A stretch of 64,000 nt of DNA, from the NCBI RefSeq assembly GCF_001548095.1, contig NZ_AP014815.1, positions 3,285,656 through 3,349,655 on the forward strand. The letters run 5' to 3'. The DNA comes from Geminocystis sp. NIES-3708. GTDB taxonomy: Bacteria > Cyanobacteriota > Cyanobacteriia > Cyanobacteriales > Cyanobacteriaceae. Positions 49,269 to 58,190 of this stretch are shown here, one piece after another (position 1 is the first letter of the stretch; every line of letters starts with the position of its first letter). The position numbers and the translations under genes are program-made. The notes under the pieces were generated by a model. That model was given only the letters and a program-made list of their open reading frames with translations, was not told the origin of the DNA and searched no databases.

Positions 49269-49982
49269 ATGAAACCATATCAAATAATACCTATAATAGA
49301 CTCTCAAGAACCTTTAGTCGCAATTCCCGATGGTGAATTTATCTTAGAAAATCCTTCAGCTTATGTCAAACTAGGAGCCAATTATGAAGGTAAATCCCCT
49401 TATTTTTTAAGGGAAGAAGTCTTAAAAAGATTAATGAAGTCAAAAGATAAATTAACAGCAATTAAACCCCATTGGCAGATTAAAATTTTTGATGCTTATC
49501 GTCCAGTAAACGTACAACAGTTTATGGTAGATTATACTTTTAATTCCATCTGTAGCGATTGCCAACTTGAACCTAATTTACTAACACCATGGGAAAAAGC
49601 ATCTATTTATGATGAGGTTTACAAAATTTGGGCTATTCCTAGTGACAATCCTTTAACTCCTCCTCCTCATAGTACAGGATCGGCGATCGATTTAACTTTG
49701 GTGGATGAAAATGGCTTTGATGTTGATATGGGAGGCGAAATTGATGAACTTTCTGAGCGTTCCAATCCTAATTATTACAAAAATAAAACTAATCCCGAAG
49801 GAAAATTGTGTCACCAAAACAGGCAAATATTACTAGAGATTATGAGCTATGGAGGTTTTCGCCGTCATTTGGGGGAGTGGTGGCATTTTTCTTATGGTGA
49901 TCAAATGTGGGCATGGTTACAAAATCTTGATACTCCTAACCTAAATGAGATCGCTAAATATGGTAGAGTAATTGACAATTAA
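49269..49982 (+). CDS. ddpX: D-alanyl-D-alanine dipeptidase (VanX/DdpX, M15D)
   Basis: About 237 residues from the ATG at 49269 (MKPYQIIPIIDSQEPLVAIP). Zinc-site motifs of M15D peptidases: HSTGSAIDLTLVDENG with SxHxxGxAxD, and GEWWHFSYGDQMWAW with the catalytic Glu and third His. IKIFDAYRPVNVQQFM matches the YRP motif near the substrate. It splits D-Ala-D-Ala, in peptidoglycan turnover in organisms without vancomycin resistance genes. No van genes nearby. Confidence 0.88.
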   Translation: MKPYQIIPIIDSQEPLVAIPDGEFILENPSAYVKLGANYEGKSPYFLREEVLKRLMKSKDKLTAIKPHWQIKIFDAYRPVNVQQFMVDYTFNSICSDCQLEPNLLTPWEKASIYDEVYKIWAIPSDNPLTPPPHSTGSAIDLTLVDENGFDVDMGGEIDELSERSNPNYYKNKTNPEGKLCHQNRQILLEIMSYGGFRRHLGEWWHFSYGDQMWAWLQNLDTPNLNEIAKYGRVIDN

Positions 49983-50002
49983 TCAATCCCCGTCTCCCAG
50001 TC

Positions 50003-50422
50003 TCATTTACAATCTGAATGCGTTTCGGTTTGAGTATTCCACCATCCAGAGGACAAAAAAACGCCATTTAAAGCCTTAACCTTTTCTTGTGTCATAAAAT
50101 ATGTCCAAGCCTCATCGAAGGGATAATTAACGTCATTATAGACCATAATTTTTTCTCGATAGTATTCATTTGAAGGTGAATTTGGTTCTCCTGAATAACC
50201 TTCTAATTCATCTAATTTTTCTAAGTCTTGAAAAGAAGCAAAAGAAAGTAAATAGCCGAAAACTTGATCATTTCCTTTAATCATAGCAGGATAACCTAAC
50301 GGTAAATCAAATAATCGTCCTTTTGTCCAACATTTAACTTCTTGAAGAGTTTTTCCCTCACAATAAATTTGATAATATTTGCCTTTAGGTTTTAATGTGC
50401 CATAAACAAAGATTTTTAACAT
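50003..50422 (-). CDS. Gamma-glutamylcyclotransferase/AIG2-like protein
   Basis: 139 residues. The family's nucleotide-like YGTLKPKGKYY motif is at residues 7-17, and the expected acidic step is in FQDLEKLDELEGYSGE (Glu near 74). Cytosolic. The substrate, gamma-glutamyl amino acids or a related amine, is not defined. Convergent with ddpX. Confidence 0.82.
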   Translation of the reverse strand: MLKIFVYGTLKPKGKYYQIYCEGKTLQEVKCWTKGRLFDLPLGYPAMIKGNDQVFGYLLSFASFQDLEKLDELEGYSGEPNSPSNEYYREKIMVYNDVNYPFDEAWTYFMTQEKVKALNGVFLSSGWWNTQTETHSDCK

Positions 50423-50728
50423 ATTGGTGTTTAATTTTTCAAACTTAATAAAACCTTAAACTAAACTAAACTTTAAGTATTTTATAAAACAGATAAATTG
50501 CTTTTTTCTTCACAAAAATTTATATTTAATATTATCTATATAAGTAGTTATTTTACCTAAATTTTCATATTTTTCATGTTATATTTAAAAGTGTCAAAAC
50601 TAGGGTTAATATTTTTGTTTAATTGTACTAATTAGTTTGAGAAATAGCTGATATTTTAAAGATCTCATCAATTTTATCAGTGCTAATTTTGATCAGTAAA
50701 TATTATGTATTAGGAGAAAGTTTCATTT
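50423..50728. promoter_or_regulatory. Divergent upstream region of the catalase gene
   Basis: AT-rich spacer with no gene seen. An AGGAGA ribosome-binding site at 50712-50717 lies 11 bases before the catalase ATG. No clear PerR or OxyR box was identified. Confidence 0.3.
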
Positions 50729-52201
50729 ATGACGGATTCTAAAAAAATAACTTCAAAATCAGGATGTCCGATTGCGGATATTCAAAACTCTTTAACGGCT
50801 GGAGAACGTGGCCCTTTGCTAATGCAAGATTTTCAGTTATTGGAAGAGATGCAAAGTTTTAATCGAGAAAGAATACCAGAAAGAGTTGTTCATGCTAAAG
50901 GTTCGGGGGCTTATGGTACTTTTACTTTAACTCGCCCTATACCTGAATATACTAAAGCTAAATTTTTGATAGAAGAAGGTAAAAAAACCGATGTATTTGC
51001 TCGATTTTCCACCGTCGCAGGGGAAAAAGGAGCAGCAGATGCGGAAAGAGACGTTCGGGGTTTTGCTGTTAAATTTTATACCGAAGAGGGTAACTGGGAC
51101 TTAGTTGGAAATAATACTCCCGTGTTTTTTATTCGTGATCCCTATAAATTTGCTAACTTTATTCACACCCAAAAGCGTCACCCCCAAACTAATCTACGAA
51201 ATAATAATTCTCAATGGGATTTTTGGTCATTAAATCCTGAATCTTTACATCAGGTTACGATTGTATTCAGTGATCGGGGTTTACCTGCTAGTTACCGACA
51301 CATGAATGGTTATGGTAGTCATACTTATTCTTTTATCAATCAGGATAATCAACGAGTGTGGTGTAAATTCCATTTCAAAACTCGTCAAGGTAACAAATCC
51401 ATGACTTCCGAAGAATCGGCTAATTTAATTGGAGTTGATCGAGAATCCCATCAAAGAGATCTTTTTTATGCCATTGACAGAGGAGAATATCCTAGTTGGA
51501 CAGTCAAAATTCAGATTATGATCGAAACACAGGCTCAAACTTTTCCACATAATCCTTTCGATTTAACAAAAGTATGGCCTCATCAAGATTATCCCCTGTT
51601 AGAAATTGGTGTTTTAGAACTTAATCGTAATCCTGAAAATTACTTTGCTGAAGTAGAACAATCCGCTTTTAGCCCGTCAGTTTTTGTTCCGGGTATTGGT
51701 CCTAGTCCTGATAAAGTTTTACAAGCAAGACTAATGTCTTATCCTGATGCCCAAAGGTATCGCATCGGCACAAACTATCATCAATTACCCGTAAATAAAC
51801 CTCAATGCCCTGTAATGCACTATCAGAGAGACGGTGCAATGTCTAATGGTCATGGTGGCAGTAGTCCTAATTATTATCCTAATAGTGATGAGAATGCTCC
51901 TAAAGAAGCTCCTGAATATGCTGAACCTCCTTTAAATTTAGGTAATGTAGCGGTTGATCGTTATGATTCTCGTGAGGGTAACGATGACTATTCTCAAGCG
52001 GGAAACTTGTGGCGTATCTTCTCTGACGGTGAAAAAGAACGGACAGCAAAGGCGATCGCATCAGCAATGACTGGGGTAACAGAAGAAATTAAAATGCGCC
52101 AATTATGTCATTTTTTCCGTGCTGATATGGAATATGGACAAAAAGTTGCAACGGCTTTAGGTATTACTATCGATGCCACAAAATTTCTTTCCGATAAGTA
52201 A
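50729..52201 (+). CDS. katA: Haem catalase (small-subunit monofunctional)
   Basis: 490 residues, typical for clade 3 catalases. Catalytic His55 is in [12 protein letters not shown], Asn near 128 in [12 protein letters not shown], and the haem-ligand Tyr near 338 in [46 protein letters not shown] is also characteristic. It dismutates hydrogen peroxide in the cytosol. Many cyanobacteria rely on the bifunctional KatG instead, so a KatA-type enzyme is less usual. Codon use resembles the neighbours and a HIP1 octamer lies inside, so any transfer is old. Confidence 0.94.
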   Translation: MTDSKKITSKSGCPIADIQNSLTAGERGPLLMQDFQLLEEMQSFNRERIPERVVHAKGSGAYGTFTLTRPIPEYTKAKFLIEEGKKTDVFARFSTVAGEKGAADAERDVRGFAVKFYTEEGNWDLVGNNTPVFFIRDPYKFANFIHTQKRHPQTNLRNNNSQWDFWSLNPESLHQVTIVFSDRGLPASYRHMNGYGSHTYSFINQDNQRVWCKFHFKTRQGNKSMTSEESANLIGVDRESHQRDLFYAIDRGEYPSWTVKIQIMIETQAQTFPHNPFDLTKVWPHQDYPLLEIGVLELNRNPENYFAEVEQSAFSPSVFVPGIGPSPDKVLQARLMSYPDAQRYRIGTNYHQLPVNKPQCPVMHYQRDGAMSNGHGGSSPNYYPNSDENAPKEAPEYAEPPLNLGNVAVDRYDSREGNDDYSQAGNLWRIFSDGEKERTAKAIASAMTGVTEEIKMRQLCHFFRADMEYGQKVATALGITIDATKFLSDK

Positions 52202-52362
52202 TAGACTCCCTGCACAAGTCAGGTAATAGGCAATAGTTTTAAAAATTTTTTATTAATAGAAAAACATGCAAGTTAAATGGGTTTGAGCTTAAAAGATTAA
52301 TTCTTGACTCAAACTTGACTAAAATAGAAACAGAAAAATCCATAAATAAAATCTTAAAACTT

Positions 52363-53607
52363 GTGACTGTTACACCTATTAAAACTAAATCTAATTTTAC
52401 TCAAGTACCTGACAATTTCGGTCGTTTTGGCAAATATGGCGGGAAATATGTCCCTGAGACTTTAATGCCCGCCTTAAGCGAACTAGAAACTGCTTACAAT
52501 AAGTATAAAAACGATCCTGATTTTCAACAAGAATTAAATTTATTACTTAAAGATTATGTTGGAAGACCAAATCCCCTTTATTTTGCAGAAAGACTAACCC
52601 AACATTACGCTAAACCAGATGGCAAAGGTGCTAAAATTTACCTCAAAAGAGAAGACTTAAATCACACAGGGGCTCATAAAATTAATAACGCATTAGGGCA
52701 AGTTTTATTAGCCGTGCGCATGGGTAAAAAAAGAATTATCGCTGAAACAGGTGCAGGACAACATGGAGTAGCAACGGCTACTGTATGTGCTCGTTTTGGT
52801 TTAGATTGTGTAATATATATGGGCGTAGAAGATATGGAACGCCAAAAGTTAAACGTTTTTAGGATGCGTCTATTAGGGGCAAAAGTCCAACCCGTATCGG
52901 CTGGAACTGGAACACTCAAAGATGCTACTTCTGAAGCAATCCGAGATTGGGTTACTAATGTTGAAAGTACTCATTATATCTTAGGTTCTGTTGCTGGTCC
53001 TCATCCTTATCCGATGATGGTAAGGGATTTTCATGGGGTTATCGGTAAAGAAACTCGTAGCCAATGTTTAGAAAAATGGGGCGGTTTACCAGATATTTTA
53101 CTCGCTTGTGTGGGTGGTGGCTCAAATGCCATGGGCTTATTCTATGAATTTGTCGGCGATGCTTCTGTACGTTTAATTGGGGTGGAAGCCGAAGGAAGTG
53201 GTATTGCGTCAGGAAAACACGCTGCTACTTTAACTCAAGGTAAACCGGGTGTTTTACATGGTGCAATGAGTTATTTACTTCAAGATACAGAAGGACAAGT
53301 AATTGAAGCCCATTCTATCAGTGCAGGGTTAGATTATCCCGGAGTTGGACCAGAACATAGTTACCTAAAAGATGAACATAGAGCAGAATACTATAGCATT
53401 ACCGATGCAGAGGCTTTAACGGCTTTTCAGTTAGTGTGCAAACTAGAAGGTATTATTCCTGCCTTAGAAACTGCCCATGCTTTTGCTTATTTAGAGAAAC
53501 TTTGCCTCAATATTGAAGGTAGTCCTTATATTGTTATCAATTGTTCAGGGCGTGGTGACAAAGATGTGCAAACCGTAGCTAAACATATTGACGGTATTGA
53601 TTTGTAA
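52363..53607 (+). CDS. trpB: Tryptophan synthase beta chain
   Basis: About 414 residues from the GTG at 52363 (reads [12 protein letters not shown], as in cyanobacterial TrpB); the frame is open to a TTG at 52315. The PLP Lys is in HTGAHKINN, followed by GQVLLA and [13 protein letters not shown]; the phosphate-binding loop is [10 protein letters not shown]. It joins indole and serine to make tryptophan in the alpha2beta2 complex. The alpha-subunit gene is not adjacent, as usual in cyanobacteria. Confidence 0.95.
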   Translation: MTVTPIKTKSNFTQVPDNFGRFGKYGGKYVPETLMPALSELETAYNKYKNDPDFQQELNLLLKDYVGRPNPLYFAERLTQHYAKPDGKGAKIYLKREDLNHTGAHKINNALGQVLLAVRMGKKRIIAETGAGQHGVATATVCARFGLDCVIYMGVEDMERQKLNVFRMRLLGAKVQPVSAGTGTLKDATSEAIRDWVTNVESTHYILGSVAGPHPYPMMVRDFHGVIGKETRSQCLEKWGGLPDILLACVGGGSNAMGLFYEFVGDASVRLIGVEAEGSGIASGKHAATLTQGKPGVLHGAMSYLLQDTEGQVIEAHSISAGLDYPGVGPEHSYLKDEHRAEYYSITDAEALTAFQLVCKLEGIIPALETAHAFAYLEKLCLNIEGSPYIVINCSGRGDKDVQTVAKHIDGIDL

Positions 53608-53610
53608 TTG

Positions 53611-53639
53611 ATAGGGGGAAAAGTCAAAAATTCCCCTAT
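53611..53639 (+). terminator. Hairpin after trpB
   Basis: ATAGGGGGAA and TTCCCCTAT flank a short A-rich loop, 3 bases after the trpB stop, and the sequence continues TTTCT. It fits an intrinsic terminator. Confidence 0.6.
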
Positions 53640-53644
53640 TTCTA

Positions 53645-53800
53645 CCCGAGTTCGATATAAATTTATTAGCGAAGATGAGACTGGGAGACTGGAAGATTAA
53701 GAGAATTGACTTAAACATTATTTATTAAATTTAATTCTTGTCAGTATATCATCAGTCTTAAACCTTTATTTTTCAAAGTTTTGACATCGAAGTGAGGTTA
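53645..53800. repeat. AGTTCGA-family element, copy 4 (worn)
   Basis: Starts CCCGAGTTCGATATAAAT, as at 47541, and includes a GAGACTGGGAGACTGGAAGATT arm at 53675-53696. The right arm is poorly conserved. It lies between the convergent trpB and the nuclease/ATPase cluster. Confidence 0.4.
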
Positions 53801-53830
53801 TTTTGATTAATGTAAATTGAATAAAAATAT

Positions 53831-56320
53831 TTATTTAAGAATAGACAAAAGCCAATAAGATTTAAAATATTCTGGTAAAAATTCTCCAATTATTTTCAAT
53901 TCAAATTCTACATCTTTTTGTTGAATATCGATAATTAGATGATAAATTAATTCAAAATTAATGCGGTTTTGTTCATCCATAAAAATAAACTCACCATTTT
54001 TAGTATTATTAAGTTTTTCGATTTCTAATTTCCCAACTTTACCGTTAATTTCTGGCTCTCGGAGATCTCTAAATAACTGAAATTTATGTTTAGGAGAAGA
54101 TACAACTAATTCATTAAAATTCCCTAATCTTGCGGCAAAACCTGCGGCTGAAATATTTAAAAAGGCAATGATATTAGTACCATTTTTATTGATAATCGCT
54201 AAATGTTCGGGTAGTTTTCTTTTGCCTAACATTAGTTGATTGATTTCCAAAGAAGGCTCAATAGTTTGGTAGGCTTCTAAAATAGTTTTGAGTTTACCTA
54301 TGTCATCAGAATCCGTAATTACTTGAGCTTTTTGATATTCTTTTTCTAGTAATTGTTTTTTATTATCTAAGTATTGAAAAAGTGGATTTTTAGATGGTAG
54401 TGTTTCTCTTCCTGTTAAACTATCGTTTCCTGTTGAAGTAAAATTATCTATTGGTTGACTAGAATCATCTTTTTTAACAAAGTTACTAACTAATTTACCT
54501 ATTTCAACTAAAGTAGATTCTAATTCTTGTACTTTTTCTTCTAAATCAAAAGATGATTTTGTGATAACAATATCTTCAGGTAAAGGGATTTGATAAAATT
54601 TATAGTTAAAATAATCAGAAGCTCTATTTAATACCTTTCTAATAGATGATTTATTTAAAGTATCTTCTAACTGTTGATTTGTAAAAATATCTGCTAACTT
54701 TAAATTTACTAATTTTGCTTTTATCGTTAAAATTTCCTCTAATTCTGTTTTATTAAGTGTTGGTAAATTAATAATATTTTGTCTCCATCTATCGTTAACA
54801 GCTTCGTCAAAGTATTCTTGAAATTGTTGCCAACGATTAGGAAATAAATTGAGAATTATTAAACTATTTGGTACATGAGTGATAATCTCTTTTATCGCAG
54901 ATCCAAAACTATATAAAATACTTCTATTTTGAGGTAATCCTAAACCTTCTAATTGATCAAAAACAATAATTAATGGTTCATCTAATTTAGATAAAATGCC
55001 AAATACTCTAATTGCTTCTAAGGCAAATTCTTCTCTACTTAAATCATCTTTCCAATTAGTTAGACCAATTTTTTGTACCTCTTCATCTTCTAATTGATTT
55101 CCTGCTAACCAACGCTCGGCAATAGTTTTTAAATCTAATTTACTATAGCGACAATAACGAATAATTCCTCTTAAAATTTCACTGGAATAACCACCAACAT
55201 GATGTTCATAATTTGCCCACCAATCGATAATATTTCTTTCAATATAATCCCAATTATTGCGATGTAAATCAGTATTTTCTTTGCCTAAAACATTAAATAA
55301 ACTTAAATAATCTTGTTCTAAATTCTGAATTAATTTTTGACCTTTTTCGGTTTTAGTAACATTATCTGAGGAACTTAATATTTTAGTAAAACTATGGGCA
55401 ATTAAGTATTCTAATTGAGTATTTTCTTTTTCCGGAACAAGTTGAAAAAATGATTCTAAAATGCGAGAATAAGTATGATATAAAACACTATCAGGGTTAT
55501 TCGGTTGACGAATAAATAAAAGGCGATTTTTTTCTAATAATTTGTGAGCTACTCTCATAATTAAATGAGTTTTACCTGTACCTGCTTCTCCGATAATTAA
55601 TGCCCCTTGACTTTGATTATTTTTATCTTCTTTAATTTCTCCTAAAATTCTTTGTAAACGTTTAAATTCTTGGTCATAAATTGCTTGATAGTCAGGATGA
55701 TTTTGAAAGGGATCATCAACTCTACTGCTAGTAAAAGGATTGTGATAATTTTTGGGAGCAAAAGTTTTTTCTAAATCAACAATTTTTTGATCAATATCAT
55801 TCATAGTTTTTGTTAAATATAAGTATAGTTGATGCGTAAATTTAGCATCATAAACGGCACTATGGGCAAAATTATCTTGGAAATATTGTCCTTCTACTTT
55901 TAAATTTAATTGTTTAGCTAAATAACTTAAGCCATAACTAAGATAATCAGGAAAACTTTGTTTACTTAATTGTACAGTACAAATGAAATTTAGTCGAGGG
56001 ACAATTTTTCTAACTTTATGAAAACTATTAAATATTATTTTTTGATCATGTTCTGCATGATGACATACGATAATTTTATCTTTAATAATCGGCTCAATTT
56101 CTTCAATTATTGTGTTTAAAGATTTTAAATTTATCCTAATATTTTCATTGTTATAGTGATCTTTTACAAAACTATTATAAAGCACTTTTCCTCGATCATT
56201 TAAAATTCCAATTTCCCTTAAAATATTTTTACCTTCAGTATCTAAAAATATAATTTTTGCAGGATTTTTTACTATTATTTTTCTTTGTTCACCTAAGTTA
56301 TTTATATTTTTATTATTCAT
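53831..56320 (-). CDS. DEDDh exonuclease fused to an AAA-like ATPase
   Basis: 829 residues. Residues about 18-185 are a DnaQ-like 3'-5' exonuclease with all catalytic positions: IIFLDTEG (Asp, Glu), CHHAEHDQKI (Asp) and AHSAVYDAKFTHQL (His, Asp). Residues about 235-590 form a P-loop NTPase: Walker A GEAGTGKTHL near 244, Walker B PLIIVFDQLEGLG near 455, and a helical C-part with SIRKVLNRASDYFNYK. A helical linker (about 595-690) leads to a beta-rich C-terminal domain ending LPEYFKSYWLLSILK. This fusion is not in a named system that I know. It is the last gene of a three-gene cluster with two other nuclease-fold genes. Confidence 0.8.
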   Translation of the reverse strand: MNNKNINNLGEQRKIIVKNPAKIIFLDTEGKNILREIGILNDRGKVLYNSFVKDHYNNENIRINLKSLNTIIEEIEPIIKDKIIVCHHAEHDQKIIFNSFHKVRKIVPRLNFICTVQLSKQSFPDYLSYGLSYLAKQLNLKVEGQYFQDNFAHSAVYDAKFTHQLYLYLTKTMNDIDQKIVDLEKTFAPKNYHNPFTSSRVDDPFQNHPDYQAIYDQEFKRLQRILGEIKEDKNNQSQGALIIGEAGTGKTHLIMRVAHKLLEKNRLLFIRQPNNPDSVLYHTYSRILESFFQLVPEKENTQLEYLIAHSFTKILSSSDNVTKTEKGQKLIQNLEQDYLSLFNVLGKENTDLHRNNWDYIERNIIDWWANYEHHVGGYSSEILRGIIRYCRYSKLDLKTIAERWLAGNQLEDEEVQKIGLTNWKDDLSREEFALEAIRVFGILSKLDEPLIIVFDQLEGLGLPQNRSILYSFGSAIKEIITHVPNSLIILNLFPNRWQQFQEYFDEAVNDRWRQNIINLPTLNKTELEEILTIKAKLVNLKLADIFTNQQLEDTLNKSSIRKVLNRASDYFNYKFYQIPLPEDIVITKSSFDLEEKVQELESTLVEIGKLVSNFVKKDDSSQPIDNFTSTGNDSLTGRETLPSKNPLFQYLDNKKQLLEKEYQKAQVITDSDDIGKLKTILEAYQTIEPSLEINQLMLGKRKLPEHLAIINKNGTNIIAFLNISAAGFAARLGNFNELVVSSPKHKFQLFRDLREPEINGKVGKLEIEKLNNTKNGEFIFMDEQNRINFELIYHLIIDIQQKDVEFELKIIGEFLPEYFKSYWLLSILK

Positions 56321-56443
56321 TTTCCATTACTTATTATTAATTATAAAATAACAATATCATCATAAATCAGATTTTAAATATATTATTTAACGCTAAAAAA
56401 AATACCTAAAATATATTGAATTTTCCCTAGATAATTTCTCTCA

Positions 56444-57349
56444 TTAACTTAGAGGCTCAGATTCTTTTAAACTATAGTAAATCTTTGTCTCCACGTCAGT
56501 TTTTAAAGAGTCTAAATTATCACCTAACTGTTCTTGAATTGCTTTCGTTAAGGTGATAGAAAAATCTATATTAATCTTTTTATTATTAATCAATTTTACT
56601 AACTCTTGTAAATCACTTTTTATAGTAGTGCGTTGACTAGAAGTAAGTTTGAAATAATCATTTTCTTTTATTCCTTCGTCAATCATAGTAGCTTTTATTT
56701 TCTCTTTCAAATAATTAATTTCTGAGTCTAATAATAGCCATTTTTCTTCAATTTCTTTATATCTTTTACTCAATACATCTAAATTGTTGTGTTCAAAATT
56801 TCGGTTAACCTTATCTTCTAATTCTATTAATTTATTATAAATTTGAGCAAGATAAACACAGTCCATTTTTGCATATTCTAACTGACTTTTTTGTAACGGA
56901 CGAATACTCCAATCTCCTCCTTGTTCTTCCTTATTTAAGTCCTTAAAATTAGTTAAATATTCCGTTAAAGTTTTTAAACTATGACTTTTTACTGGTAATA
57001 AATGATAAGGAAATTTTCGAGAAAATTCGAGGGTACAAAATACATTCTTAGCGGTGATTTTGCCTAATAACTTTAAATCATAATTAGCGTTATGAAAAAC
57101 TTTTTTAATGGATTCATTGATCATAATATTCTGAATAAAAAAATCAATTAAATCTGGTTTATCTAACACATCAAGCATATAAGTTCGACTACCATCAAGA
57201 TTTTCTGGATATGCCAAAACTTGAATTAAAGATAAACGAGGTTTTTTTGTGGCATAATCAGCGACTTCAGTATCTAGCCAAAGAATATCAGTTTCTATTA
57301 AGTCAAGAATGATATTTTTTATCTCATTTTCATCAGTTAAATAAATCAT
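56444..57349 (-). CDS. RNase D-like 3'-5' exonuclease (DEDDy)
   Basis: 301 residues. The three exo motifs are present: ILWLDTEVADY (Asp, Glu), VFHNANYDLKLL (Asp) and LEYAKMDCVYLAQIY (Tyr and Asp). No HRDC domain follows; instead the C-terminal 120 residues are a helical, charged extension that I cannot assign. It starts 12 bases after the Uma2-type gene and ends 123 bases before the exonuclease-ATPase gene. Target could be RNA, as in RNase D, or DNA. Confidence 0.85.
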   Translation of the reverse strand: MIYLTDENEIKNIILDLIETDILWLDTEVADYATKKPRLSLIQVLAYPENLDGSRTYMLDVLDKPDLIDFFIQNIMINESIKKVFHNANYDLKLLGKITAKNVFCTLEFSRKFPYHLLPVKSHSLKTLTEYLTNFKDLNKEEQGGDWSIRPLQKSQLEYAKMDCVYLAQIYNKLIELEDKVNRNFEHNNLDVLSKRYKEIEEKWLLLDSEINYLKEKIKATMIDEGIKENDYFKLTSSQRTTIKSDLQELVKLINNKKINIDFSITLTKAIQEQLGDNLDSLKTDVETKIYYSLKESEPLS

Positions 57350-57361
57350 ATCCTAGATGGT

Positions 57362-57994
57362 CTAAATTTTTAATGTCAATGCCCATTTTCTAATTTCTTG
57401 ACGAATTTTTCTTCTTCCTTGCATACGATATTGATTAATAACTTCTGGTATCTCTTGTACGGGTAAATCTGGAAATACTAAACTTGATCGTGATTCTTGA
57501 TAAGTTTCATCGTTTTGTAATAAATAAACTTTTAACAATCCTTCATCATAACACCACACTTCAGGAATCCCTAAACGAACATAAATGGGAAAACGATTTA
57601 AAGATTTACTGGTAAGATCAATTTCTAAAGCTAAATCAGGAGGAGGATCTTGATTTAAATCATAGTCTAATTTTCCTCTAATTTTTGCCTCATTTTGGAA
57701 ATAAAAACAGTTATCAGGCTCAATACCCGCCATTTTTGCCTGTTTACGCCAAGTAGTTGAGCCTAAATTCTCATAATCTCTTTCTAATACCTCAGCAATG
57801 TCTTTGATACAATCACCAATATTTTCTTTATAGTATTCGTGCTCAGGTAAAGGATTCATAATTTCCAAGATTCCATTATCATAAGCAATCCTAGCAGAAC
57901 GGGTTTGTCCTAAATCTATGAGGATATTTTCAAATTGTTGCCAATCTATATTGTATAGTAAGACTCGATCAGCTCTTTTTTTGGTAAGCATCAT
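57362..57994 (-). CDS. Uma2 family putative endonuclease (DUF820)
   Basis: 210 residues with the PD-(D/E)xK-type pattern of Uma2 proteins: GILEIMNPLPEHEYYKENI, then DPPPDLALEIDLTSKS supplying Asp and Glu-x-Asp, and YVRLGIPEVWCYDEG. Uma2 proteins are extremely numerous in cyanobacteria and are suspected nucleases with unknown targets. First gene of the minus-strand cluster. An ATG one codon downstream is an equal start candidate. Confidence 0.88.
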   Translation of the reverse strand: MMLTKKRADRVLLYNIDWQQFENILIDLGQTRSARIAYDNGILEIMNPLPEHEYYKENIGDCIKDIAEVLERDYENLGSTTWRKQAKMAGIEPDNCFYFQNEAKIRGKLDYDLNQDPPPDLALEIDLTSKSLNRFPIYVRLGIPEVWCYDEGLLKVYLLQNDETYQESRSSLVFPDLPVQEIPEVINQYRMQGRRKIRQEIRKWALTLKI

Positions 57995-58190
57995 TATTGA
58001 AAAAGTGAAGAATTTACTAATATGATAACTCGATTTTTTATTAATACCCGACCTTTTAACTGAAAGATTAAGTCAATTAAATTTCGGCAATTATGTTGTA
58101 AATTTGATGATTTTAGTTCGTAAAATTTACTAAATAATGCTCTTAAAATTACTTGTTATTAATTACTCATTACTCATTATTAATTATTAA

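Noticed and set aside
20711-53660. GTTCGA motifs that resemble a tRNA T-arm
   Set aside because: No acceptor or anticodon stems around any copy; they mark the ends of the dispersed repeat family.
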